Part shown: positions 1 to 6,359 of the stretch, piece by piece
Position numbering within the stretch: the first letter of the stretch is position 1
How the letters are laid out: each line of letters begins with the position of its first letter
DNA from: Collinsella aerofaciens
Lineage (GTDB): Bacteria > Actinomycetota > Coriobacteriia > Coriobacteriales > Coriobacteriaceae
Assembly: GCA_014846205.1 (NCBI GenBank)
Contig: RKAY01000106.1
Coordinates: 1 to 8,750 of the forward strand
Direction: 5' to 3'
Length of the DNA stretch: 8,750 nucleotides
Made by a program: the position numbers and the translations under genes
Notes under the pieces: generated by a model
Told to the model about the DNA's origin: nothing
Databases searched by the model: none
Seen by the model: only the letters and a program-made list of their open reading frames with translations

Positions 1-62
1 TGGTCGATGTGCGCAACGATCGAGAGGTTGCGGATGTGGGAAATGTCAATTGAAGTATTCAT
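1..62 (-). CDS. lepA: Elongation factor 4 (LepA), N-terminal fragment
   Basis: Only the first 20 codons are present; the gene runs off the left edge. Seen: an ATG at 62-60 followed by a peptide containing IRNLSIVAHIDH, which is the segment just before the GTP-binding P-loop of translational GTPases. The form IRNxSIxAHIDH fits LepA better than TypA (usually AHVDH) or EF-G. Known of the family: LepA (EF4) is a ribosome-associated GTPase involved in translation elongation and ribosome assembly. The position downstream of holA and rpsT is the usual Gram-positive arrangement and supports the call. There is no Shine-Dalgarno sequence upstream of the ATG, and a -10-like TAAGAT ends 7 nt before it, so the mRNA may be leaderless. 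A strong terminator separates the gene from rpsT, implying its own promoter. The main alternative is another translational GTPase. Confidence 0.85.
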   Translation of the reverse strand, partial: MNTSIDISHIRNLSIVAHID

Positions 63-69
63 GCGGACT

Positions 70-75
70 ATCTTA
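70..75 (-). promoter_or_regulatory. Candidate -10 box of a leaderless lepA promoter
   Basis: On the minus strand TAAGAT (four of six matches to TATAAT) lies exactly 7 nt before the lepA ATG, so transcription would begin at or next to the start codon. Only 25 nt separate the ATG from the T-run of the rpsT terminator, leaving little room for a conventional leader. A convincing -35 hexamer is absent; the expected position falls in the rpsT terminator stem. By-eye call. Confidence 0.4.
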
Positions 76-87
76 CCCGAGCGGTAC

Positions 88-124
88 AAAAAATGGAGCC
101 TGTTCCATAAAACAGGCTCCATTT
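88..124 (-). terminator. Intrinsic terminator of rpsT
   Basis: A perfect 14-bp inverted repeat (91-104 against 111-124, core tggagcctgtt / aacaggctcca) encloses a 6-nt loop. On the minus strand it is followed by a run of six Ts that begins within the end of the stem. No comparable T-run follows on the plus strand, so it works in the direction of rpsT. It begins 34 nt after the rpsT stop codon and separates rpsT from lepA. Confidence 0.92.
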
Positions 125-158
125 ATGCGCGTAATCTGTGTGGTGTGAAATTTACAAC

Positions 159-425
159 TTAGGCGTTGATGCTGTTCACGAGCTTGGCAAGACCGGACTT
201 GCGGTTGGAAGCCTGGTTCTTGTGGATGACATGCTTGGCGGCAGCCATGTCGAGACGCTTGGTGACGGTCTTGAGGGCAGCCTGAGCCTTCTCGGCGTCG
301 CCCTCGGCGACGGCGGACTGGACGTGCTTGGTCAGCGTCTTGAGCTCGGACTTGACAGCCTTGTTACGCATGCGAGCTGCCTCATTGGTGCGGATACGCT
401 TCTTCTGAGACTTGATGTTTGCCAC
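159..425 (-). CDS. rpsT: 30S ribosomal protein S20
   Basis: The product is 88 aa, the normal size for S20, and very basic. It begins (M)[17 protein letters not shown] and carries the family's C-terminal pattern [21 protein letters not shown] at about residues 61-81. Known of the family: S20 binds 16S rRNA early in assembly of the small subunit body. I chose the GTG at 425-423 because the family starts with MANIKS and AAAGGA lies 9 nt upstream. An ATG at 494 in the same frame would add 23 residues ([10 protein letters not shown]...) unlike any S20 and is probably untranslated leader. The gene has its own promoter and terminator and is probably transcribed alone. In enterobacteria S20 represses its own translation; the hairpin and duplicated Shine-Dalgarno-like motif in this leader would allow something similar, which is inference. 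Confidence 0.97.
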   Translation of the reverse strand: MANIKSQKKRIRTNEAARMRNKAVKSELKTLTKHVQSAVAEGDAEKAQAALKTVTKRLDMAAAKHVIHKNQASNRKSGLAKLVNSINA

Positions 426-430
426 TTCTG

Positions 431-450
431 GAGTTCCTTTCGAGTTCCTT
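431..450 (-). repeat. Tandem GAGTTCCTT repeat carrying two Shine-Dalgarno-like copies before rpsT
   Basis: The 9-nt unit gagttcctt occurs at 431-439 and again at 442-450, a period of 11 nt. On the mRNA this gives AAGGAACTC twice. The copy nearer the gene has normal spacing to the rpsT GTG; the other lies about 20 nt upstream and is too far to serve that start. It could be a stand-by ribosome site or a simple duplication. Confidence 0.6.
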
Positions 451-461
451 GCAAAAAATGT

Positions 462-490
462 ATGACACCTCTGAGACACGGTGAGGTCAT
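462..490 (-). promoter_or_regulatory. Hairpin in the rpsT leader RNA
   Basis: On the minus strand ATGACCTC (490-483) can pair with GAGG-TG-TCAT (471-462), giving an 8-bp stem with a 2-nt bulge and a loop of about 11 nt. It lies between the candidate promoter and the ribosome binding site of rpsT. A role in S20 autoregulation is possible but not shown by the sequence. Confidence 0.4.
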
Positions 491-500
491 GCAAGCGCCT

Positions 501-509
501 ACTATAGCA
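501..509 (-). promoter_or_regulatory. Extended -10 promoter of rpsT
   Basis: The minus strand reads TGCTATAGT, a TGn motif joined to TATAGT (five of six to consensus), in the gap between holA and rpsT. Transcription would start near 494, giving a leader of about 70 nt. No good -35 lies 17 nt upstream, as is usual for extended -10 promoters. A separate TTGGCA (539-544) sits 17 nt before a poor TGAGAT and might be a second weak promoter. Confidence 0.55.
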
Positions 510-558
510 CGCTCCATCTCAAAGGGATAGAACGAATTTGCCAAAAAGGCAGGTATCA

Positions 559-1521
559 TCACGATTTTCTCAAGATGTTCGTAATCCAGAGCAAAAATGC
601 GGTCTGTGAATCGGCCGAACCCTTAAGGGCCAGCTCAACGTCAACGGCACCCTCGAGCGCGGCAACCAGCTCGGTCATGGAAAAACGGCGTGCCCAGGTC
701 AGGTGATTCTTGACCTGCCAGGACTGGAGCTTAAGCGTGGCAGCGAGCTCGCGACCCTGCCCGCGCGCATCAAGGGCCTTGGCAACGATAAGCTCGCGGA
801 TGCGTCCGCACAGCAAAGTGTAGGTCCACACATAGCTCTTGGCGGGCAGAAGGTTAAACAGCTCGAGTGAACGGCGCATATCGCGGGCCGAGACCGCATT
901 GAGAAAGTCCCAAGGTTGAACCTCGGCCGTACGCACGATCCAGCGCTCCACATCGGCAAGCTCAATCTGAGGCGCCTCGACCATCTGGGCAAGCTTTACC
1001 AAGTCGTTGTCGAGCATACGGGTGTTTTCACCCGAGCGTGAGACGAGCTCCTCAGCGGCTGCCGTGGAGATGGACTTACCGTGTTGCGACGCCATCTGCT
1101 GCACGCGACGCGGCAACTCCCAGCGTTTGGTGCCCGAGCAGTCAATCACTGCCTTCTTATCGATCTTGGCGATCGCCTTATACAGGCGCGTGTTCTTGGC
1201 AAGCGAATCGGCAATGACAAGGCAGACCGTCGTGGGGCTGGGGCTCGCCAGATATTCGACAAGCGGCTCCGAGACCATCTTGGAAAGCTTTGAGCAGCCA
1301 TCAAGGATTACCAAGCGAAACTCGCTGCCCATGGGAAAGGTGTTGAGTGAGCCGATAATCGATTCGATATCGGGGTCTTTCGTCATGTCGCGCTCGTCGA
1401 GGTTGAACTCGACCATGCCCGACTTTTCCAGACGTGCCTTCATGCGCGAGACGGCGTGGTCACGTTTGACTCCGTCAGTACCGACGATCAGATATGCCGG
1501 CAACAGCCCGGTTTCGGACAT
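559..1521 (-). CDS. holA: DNA polymerase III subunit delta
   Basis: The 320-aa product is close to the usual size for HolA (about 330-340 aa). Known of the family: delta is the clamp-loader subunit that opens the beta sliding clamp during replication; it has a degenerate AAA+ fold and does not hydrolyse ATP. Seen: an N-terminal YLIVGTDGVKRDHAVSRM segment at the position of a lost P-loop, a middle part with VIDCSGTKRWELPRRV and SRSGENTRMLDNDLVKLA (family-like, about residues 124-177), and a C-terminal helical collar domain with AVSARDMRRSLELFN and about 80 residues of helices to the end. The ATG start at 1521-1519 follows AGGGGG with about 6 nt spacing. comEC lies 79 nt upstream and rpsT follows, the common Gram-positive order. 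A candidate promoter in the comEC-holA gap would let this essential gene be expressed independently of the competence genes. Confidence 0.93.
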   Translation of the reverse strand: MSETGLLPAYLIVGTDGVKRDHAVSRMKARLEKSGMVEFNLDERDMTKDPDIESIIGSLNTFPMGSEFRLVILDGCSKLSKMVSEPLVEYLASPSPTTVCLVIADSLAKNTRLYKAIAKIDKKAVIDCSGTKRWELPRRVQQMASQHGKSISTAAAEELVSRSGENTRMLDNDLVKLAQMVEAPQIELADVERWIVRTAEVQPWDFLNAVSARDMRRSLELFNLLPAKSYVWTYTLLCGRIRELIVAKALDARGQGRELAATLKLQSWQVKNHLTWARRFSMTELVAALEGAVDVELALKGSADSQTAFLLWITNILRKS

Positions 1522-1562
1522 CGCGCTCCCCCTCTCGCAAACTCACAAGTTTCTACCGTGCC

Positions 1563-1592
1563 ATTCTAGCCCAGGGTCCCACCGCGCGCCAA
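1563..1592 (-). promoter_or_regulatory. Candidate sigma-70-type promoter of holA
   Basis: On the minus strand TTGGCG (1592-1587, four of six to TTGACA) and TAGAAT (1568-1563, five of six to TATAAT) are 18 nt apart in the 79-nt gap between comEC and holA. A start near 1556 would give a leader of about 35 nt containing the holA ribosome binding site. No terminator is visible after comEC, so read-through probably also occurs. Confidence 0.5.
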
Positions 1593-1600
1593 CGATGCCA

Positions 1601-3904
1601 TCACGACCGTTGGTATCGCATCGTAAAGCCATGCGCGGTCGGCGTGATGGTGATATCACCGTGTTCGATGGTGCATGCGAACGCACCACCAGACTGCTTC
1701 ACGGCATCGATACACTCGTCGGACGGATGGCCATAGCGGTTGCCCTCGCCCGCGCTCGCAAGGGAAAGCTCGGGTCTCAAGACGCCCAGCAACTCGCCGT
1801 CGACCGAGACCTTCGAGCCGTGATGCCCCAACTTGAGCACATCGATATCCCCCACCTCCTGCACAAACTCACGTTCCTGGTCAAGCTCGGCATCGCCGGT
1901 CAGCAGCATACGCAAGCGCTTTCCTTCCTGCGCAAAGGTGAGCAGCAAGACAAGCGAGTCTTCGTTCCCCTCTCCATCCACAGAATCGAACGGCCACATC
2001 ACGCGAGCCCGGAATGCACCGATATCGATCATGTCTCCGCGGGCCACCTGCCGGTACGTTACGCCGGGGCGATTCAGGACCTCAGCAGGCGCGCCGTCCA
2101 GCGCATCGGCCGCAACCGCAATGGTTCCAACCGAAAACTGATCGAGCACGTCGGGAAGGCCACCCCAATGGTCTTCGTCCCAATGCGTCACGAAGACGGC
2201 ATCGATATGGTGGACGTTGTTGCGAACCAGCGCCGCCACCACGCGCTCATCGAGCCCGCAGTCGACAAGCGCCACGGTACTGCCCTGACGAACCAAAATC
2301 GCATCAGCCTGGCCAACATCGAGGACCGTCACCGAAGGCGGCGCGAATCGATCCCAGTAGACGTACGGAATCCCCGCCAGAAGCGCCAGACAGACTAGCC
2401 CAGCAGCCATAGGCCGTGCCTGCGGGCGCGGCCACCAGACCAAAAGAAGCAACAGCGCCAATGGCACCACGTAAATCCAGACCGTATCGGGCGGAACACT
2501 CACGGATGCACCCGGCACGGCGGCAAACAGCTGCTCAAAGAACAGTGCGCACCGGGCGGAAATCATGGGTACGACGAGTGCCCAAGCCTGCAACGACGCC
2601 ACGAGCGAAAAGGGAACCAGCACAATCGACACAGCGAGCAATACACTCACCACCGGACCGATAAACGCATTTGCCAGTGGAGCAATGAGCGAGAACGTAC
2701 CGAAGGCGGGAATGGTGATGGGGAGCGTCGCCAACTGCGAGCACAGTGTGACGGAAAGCATGCCAGCAATGCTCGTCGGCACACCCAGCTCTCCCAAAGC
2801 GTAGGTGGCGTACGGGCAAAAGCACAGGATGGCAAAGACGCTGGCACATGAAAGCTGAAAGCCCATCTCGAACAGTACCGTCGGCCGCAGTAGCACAAAG
2901 ATGGACATGGTTACGAAGAGTGCCGAAAGGCCGTGCCGGCGACGCCCCGCGCCGTTTACGACAAGCGTCGCAAAGACCATACAGCACGCGCGCACGGCCG
3001 AGGGCGAGGCGCCCGTAAAGGCAGCGTATCCCACAAGCGTTATCGCCAATATCGCCCGCTGAAGACCACGTGAGCACCGGGTCTTTTGCAATACACCCTC
3101 GATTACAAACCCCACGATAGCCAAATGGCTGCCCGAGACGGCGATAAGATGCGCCGTTCCCGTCACCGAAAACCAGTCGCCCGCCGGCTGGGCGCGCAGC
3201 TCGGCCGAACGACCGCAGACGACACCGGCCATGAGCGCACGCGCTGGGTCGCTCGCAGGCGCGATGGACCCAAGCAGCCCATTTCGCAGTCGAAGTAGCG
3301 GCCCCGGAGAACCCTCATCGACCGACAAAATCCGAACGGTTTTAATCTTGCGCACCTCGCCTCGAAGCACGCGCGATCGTCCATACGCATCGTTCTCAAA
3401 ACGTGACACGCGACCGATAACACGCACGTGCGCCCCGACCTTGAGCTCGTAGTCGCACGATAGGCGAACCGTTGTCAAGTTCTTACCGTCCGCGCGTACC
3501 TCGCAGGTATAGGAATACACGTCGTCGTTTATGAATGGATCACCCTGCACGACAAACTCGAGGCCACTTGCCGCTCGACCGTCGAGCATCTTCGAGGCGT
3601 TGAGCGCACCCACGGCCCACCACGCCGAAACGACCGCACCCGCTATGAGACCGACGGACGCGGCATACAGCCACCGCTTCAAAGGGGCAAGCCGCGCACA
3701 AGATTGAGCCAGCATAACGAATACCGCCGACGCAACGGGAATTGCCCATAGCGGCCCGACCGCCGGCGGCCGCTCCCTCAGCAGCACATCAGCGGCCATG
3801 TTGAGCACCAAGACGCAGCTCATGCACATACCGGCACACAGGGCCATCGTCCACGGAATCAGGGGCCGCGGAGGCATCACATGCTCGCGCTCGGTCGCAC
3901 TCAT
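1601..3904 (-). CDS. comEC: ComEC/Rec2-type DNA uptake channel with C-terminal metallo-beta-lactamase domain
   Basis: The product is about 767 aa, a full-length ComEC. Known of the family: ComEC forms the membrane channel through which one DNA strand enters during natural transformation. Seen, in order: hydrophobic segments at about 20-40 and 51-100; a soluble stretch at about 110-195 where the family has its OB-fold domain (DUF4131); the Competence domain at about 220-490, opening with GTAHLIAVSGSHLAIVG and containing many membrane helices; then a metallo-beta-lactamase-like domain from about 523 with VLDVGQADAILV, the metal motif HWDEDH (574-579), LLTGD (667-671) and LGHHGS (692-697), and a late histidine in RYGHPSD. 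The predicted nuclease ligands are therefore intact. I chose the ATG at 3904-3902, which overlaps the comEA stop as ATGA; a TTG at 3916 and an ATG at 3877 are alternatives. Translation is probably coupled to comEA. Confidence 0.93.
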   Translation of the reverse strand: MSATEREHVMPPRPLIPWTMALCAGMCMSCVLVLNMAADVLLRERPPAVGPLWAIPVASAVFVMLAQSCARLAPLKRWLYAASVGLIAGAVVSAWWAVGALNASKMLDGRAASGLEFVVQGDPFINDDVYSYTCEVRADGKNLTTVRLSCDYELKVGAHVRVIGRVSRFENDAYGRSRVLRGEVRKIKTVRILSVDEGSPGPLLRLRNGLLGSIAPASDPARALMAGVVCGRSAELRAQPAGDWFSVTGTAHLIAVSGSHLAIVGFVIEGVLQKTRCSRGLQRAILAITLVGYAAFTGASPSAVRACCMVFATLVVNGAGRRRHGLSALFVTMSIFVLLRPTVLFEMGFQLSCASVFAILCFCPYATYALGELGVPTSIAGMLSVTLCSQLATLPITIPAFGTFSLIAPLANAFIGPVVSVLLAVSIVLVPFSLVASLQAWALVVPMISARCALFFEQLFAAVPGASVSVPPDTVWIYVVPLALLLLLVWWPRPQARPMAAGLVCLALLAGIPYVYWDRFAPPSVTVLDVGQADAILVRQGSTVALVDCGLDERVVAALVRNNVHHIDAVFVTHWDEDHWGGLPDVLDQFSVGTIAVAADALDGAPAEVLNRPGVTYRQVARGDMIDIGAFRARVMWPFDSVDGEGNEDSLVLLLTFAQEGKRLRMLLTGDAELDQEREFVQEVGDIDVLKLGHHGSKVSVDGELLGVLRPELSLASAGEGNRYGHPSDECIDAVKQSGGAFACTIEHGDITITPTAHGFTMRYQRS

Positions 3905-4614
3905 ACGCAGATGCAATCTTTGATTTTGGCAAGCTTCTTCTCGCCGATGCCCGACACGCGCATCAGATCGTCAACCGAGGCAAAAGCACCGTTCTTTGTA
4001 CGCTCATCGATAATCGACTGTGCCATGGAGGGACCGATGCCCGAGAGCGTCTGCAGCTCTGCCGCACTTGCCGTATTAATGTTTACTAGGCTAGTTGCGC
4101 CACCCACGCCCGATGAAGCGGAAGCCCCACCATCAACGCCGGCATCCGCAATGGACGCCTGCTGCTCCCCCACCTTTGGTACGTATATTTTTTGTCCATC
4201 AGCAACCTTGGATGCCCGATTGAGCCCTGTCACATCCGCCTCGGGTGTCAATCCTCCGGCGGCATCAATTGCCTGCGCCACCCGCGCGCCATCCTTAAGC
4301 CGATACACACCGGGTGATACAACGGCGCCATCGACATCGACATAGACCTCTAATTCGGCAGAAGCTTTGTGCGAAGACCCATCGGACTCACGATCATGCG
4401 AATCAACGCCAGAACCCGGCTCCGCCGATGAGTCCGAGCCCCCAGCCCGCTCAAACGATACGCCGCCGGCACCGACGCCAAAGCTCGCCATCGCCAGCCC
4501 GCTCGCCATCGCGATGACGACGAGTATCGCCACCACCACCGCCTTATGCCCGAGCAACTTGCCCGCCCAGCGGTCCATCTTTTTGACCCGTTCATGTTGT
4601 TCGCGCTGCGCCAT
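3901..4614 (-). CDS. comEA: ComEA-type DNA receptor: membrane anchor, SLBB domain, helix-hairpin-helix DNA-binding domain
   Basis: The product is 237 aa. Known of the family: ComEA is a membrane-anchored receptor that binds double-stranded DNA outside the membrane and passes it to ComEC. Seen: a short basic cytoplasmic tail, one membrane helix at about 25-46 (AVVVAILVVIAMASGLAM), a Ser/Gly/Asp-rich linker at about 50-86, an SLBB domain at about 88-148 (DVDGAVVSPGVYRL ... KIYVPKVG), a second flexible linker, and a tandem helix-hairpin-helix domain at 177-237 starting VNINTASAAELQTLSGIG, with a second hairpin VSGIGEKKLAKI. The ATG at 4614-4612 was chosen because GGGAGG lies 7 nt upstream; an in-frame reading from 4692 adds 26 residues without such a site. 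The protein ends in DCICV, with two cysteines two residues apart on the extracytoplasmic side, which is unusual. It overlaps comEC by 4 nt. Confidence 0.93.
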   Translation of the reverse strand: MAQREQHERVKKMDRWAGKLLGHKAVVVAILVVIAMASGLAMASFGVGAGGVSFERAGGSDSSAEPGSGVDSHDRESDGSSHKASAELEVYVDVDGAVVSPGVYRLKDGARVAQAIDAAGGLTPEADVTGLNRASKVADGQKIYVPKVGEQQASIADAGVDGGASASSGVGGATSLVNINTASAAELQTLSGIGPSMAQSIIDERTKNGAFASVDDLMRVSGIGEKKLAKIKDCICV

Positions 4615-4665
4615 AGCAAAACCTCCCAGCACCATCGTGTCAGGAAAACGCAGCCGAACGAACCG

Positions 4666-4692
4666 CATATACAAACCAGTTTTGACGGTCAA
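4666..4692 (-). promoter_or_regulatory. Candidate comEA-comEC promoter with overlapping palindrome
   Basis: On the minus strand TTGACC (4692-4687) and TATATG (4671-4666) are 15 nt apart, a short spacer, about 50 nt before the comEA start. The -35 lies inside a perfect palindrome, TTTGACGGTCAAA on the plus strand (4681-4693; two 6-nt arms around one base), which could be an operator. The gap is AT-rich compared with the flanking genes. The promoter assignment is tentative. Confidence 0.35.
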
Positions 4693-4784
4693 ACCAAATA
4701 CCGACCAAAACCTTGCGCGAACATGTCCATTTATTCAGTCACACGTCAGCGAATGAACATCTTGGCATCATTTGCCCAGATAGC

Positions 4785-4816
4785 AAAAGGCCGACGATGC
4801 AAATACATCGCCGGCC
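4785..4816 (-). terminator. Intrinsic terminator of the mihF-gmk-rpoZ-thiI block
   Basis: An 11-bp stem (4789-4799 against 4806-4816, ggccgacgatg / catcgccggcc, one G-U pair in the RNA) with a 6-nt loop lies 11 nt after the thiI stop and is followed on the minus strand by TTTT. It separates the thiI transcript from comEA. Confidence 0.88.
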
Positions 4817-4827
4817 TATGCAATAAA

Positions 4828-6072
4828 TTACTCGTGATCTTGGTATATCTCACGCGGAGCGAGCTCCGAATGTTTGCGTTTTAAGGTCTTGGGGGCCTTA
4901 TACGTGTTGCTGCCAAAATCGATATACTCTGTCTGTTTGAGCAGGCGCTCGATCATCTCCTCGTGATCGAACAGCTCCCAGGCCTCATGCACGGCATCGA
5001 GCTTGGCGTGCGTCTCGGGACGGCGCGGCATAAAGAGCGTGCAGCAATCGGGAGCCGCCTCGGTCGAGATATCAAACGTGCCGATCTCCTGGGCACGCGC
5101 GATGATCTCCTGCTTATCAGAACCAATGAGCGGACGGAAAACGGGAATCTTCACGGCCTCGTTGACGGCCATGATGTTCTCGAGCGTCTGGGAGGCAACC
5201 TGGCCAAGCGACTCACCCGTCACAATGGCCTTGGCGCCCTCGATATGCGCGATGCGCTCAGCAACCGAATACATAATGCGGCGATACATGATGACACGCA
5301 GGTTGCTGGGACAGGTCACCGAAATCTCGCGCTGGCAGTCGCCAAACGGCACAACATACAGACGGCCGATCTGGACACCCGGCTCAAGGGCGCGAATGAT
5401 ATCCTGCACCAGATACTCGCTGGTATCCGGCGTCTGCGGACGACCGGAAAAATGTACCGGCACGCACACGGCTCCGCGACGCGCGAGCATCCAGGTCGCC
5501 ACCGGCGAGTCGATACCCGACGACAGAAGCGTCACGACCTTGCCGGCAGAACCCACCGGCAGACCGCCCACGCCGCGCTCGGAGCGCGCGTACACGTAAA
5601 CGCTGCCCTGAACAACCAGCACGTGCACCATCGCGTCGGGATCATGCATCTGAACCTTTTTATCGGGGAACGCCTCGCACAGCACCTCGCCAACCTGTCG
5701 ATTGATATCAATCGAGGTGAGTTCATAGTCGGTGTTCGAGCGCTTGGCATGTACCTTAAACGAGTCGAAGGGGCCAAACTCACGCAGCGCCTTTACAGCC
5801 GCCGCGCAGTACTCCTGCGGGTCGCGATTGGTGTGGTAGGCCAGGGAGACACGGGCAACGCCGGGGACGGTGCGGATGACACGCGCCGCCTCGTCGGCCT
5901 GATGCTCGTTAAAGGTCACGAGGATATAACCGGAAATTCGAGACACGGCATTCACGGAAAAGGCGGCCAAAGCCGCCTTAATGTTATCCATGAGGATATG
6001 CTCAAAATGTGCGCGGTTCTTGCCCTTCAGTCCAACCTCGTGATAGTGGACCAGGCAGACGCGAGCTGCCAT
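4828..6072 (-). CDS. thiI: tRNA 4-thiouridine synthase ThiI, rhodanese-less form
   Basis: The 414-aa product matches the short Gram-positive form of ThiI. Known of the family: it adenylates U8 of tRNA with ATP and inserts sulfur to give 4-thiouridine; some members also supply sulfur for thiamine thiazole. Seen: an N-terminal ferredoxin-like region with HYHEVGLKGKNR (9-20), a THUMP region at about 60-165, a PP-loop at 182-190 (LLSSGIDSP), and a C-terminal part with TGESLGQVASQTLENI (285-300) and DCCTLFMPRRPETH (342-355), where a cysteine is expected to take part in sulfur transfer. No rhodanese domain follows, so sulfur probably comes directly from a cysteine desulfurase encoded elsewhere. The PP-loop reads SSGxDS instead of the common SGGxDS. 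The ATG directly abuts the rpoZ stop codon and has no good ribosome binding site, so translation is probably coupled. Confidence 0.95.
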   Translation of the reverse strand: MAARVCLVHYHEVGLKGKNRAHFEHILMDNIKAALAAFSVNAVSRISGYILVTFNEHQADEAARVIRTVPGVARVSLAYHTNRDPQEYCAAAVKALREFGPFDSFKVHAKRSNTDYELTSIDINRQVGEVLCEAFPDKKVQMHDPDAMVHVLVVQGSVYVYARSERGVGGLPVGSAGKVVTLLSSGIDSPVATWMLARRGAVCVPVHFSGRPQTPDTSEYLVQDIIRALEPGVQIGRLYVVPFGDCQREISVTCPSNLRVIMYRRIMYSVAERIAHIEGAKAIVTGESLGQVASQTLENIMAVNEAVKIPVFRPLIGSDKQEIIARAQEIGTFDISTEAAPDCCTLFMPRRPETHAKLDAVHEAWELFDHEEMIERLLKQTEYIDFGSNTYKAPKTLKRKHSELAPREIYQDHE

Positions 6073-6354
6073 TTAGGCTTCAGCAACCTTGTGGCCGAGC
6101 GCCTTCTCGTAACGGGCCTCGTCGTAGGAGATATCGCCGTCGACGATCTCGTCCATAGCCATCGAAATGGTATCGGCACCAGAGAGCGCGATGGTAATGT
6201 CATCGACATCCTGGACGGCAAGCACGCGATTGTGCTGGCCACGCAGCATGCTATTGATATCGCAGGCGCGCTTGGAGGCAAGCGAAGCGAGCAAGAAGCG
6301 GTTGTGATCGGTCTTCTCCAGAAGATCGTCAATGCAAGGCTTTACAACGGACAC
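6073..6354 (-). CDS. rpoZ: RNA polymerase omega subunit
   Basis: The 93-aa product has the omega signature near its N-terminus: IDDLLEKTDHNRFLLASLASKRACDIN, with hydrophobic residues and AxKRA spaced as in the family. Known of the family: omega wraps the C-terminal part of the beta-prime subunit and helps assemble RNA polymerase. The position directly after gmk is the usual one and strongly supports so short a call. The start is a GTG at 6354-6352, with AAAGGA about 10 nt upstream and GAGG closer in; these overlap the end of gmk, whose TGA lies 5 nt before the GTG. The C-terminal third (GDISYDEARYEKALGHKVAEA) is acidic then mixed, as in actinobacterial omegas. The stop TAA is followed at once by the thiI ATG. 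Confidence 0.92.
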   Translation of the reverse strand: MSVVKPCIDDLLEKTDHNRFLLASLASKRACDINSMLRGQHNRVLAVQDVDDITIALSGADTISMAMDEIVDGDISYDEARYEKALGHKVAEA

Positions 6355-6359
6355 GGACC

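Noticed and set aside
426..494. In-frame N-terminal extension of rpsT starting at the ATG at 494
   Set aside because: The added residues are unlike any S20, while the internal GTG gives the family N-terminus with a good ribosome binding site. The extension covers the leader hairpin.
1007..2398. A 463-codon open frame on the plus strand opposite holA and comEC
   Set aside because: It crosses two well-supported minus-strand genes and the promoter-bearing gap between them. The translation is Arg/Ser-rich and low in recognisable structure.
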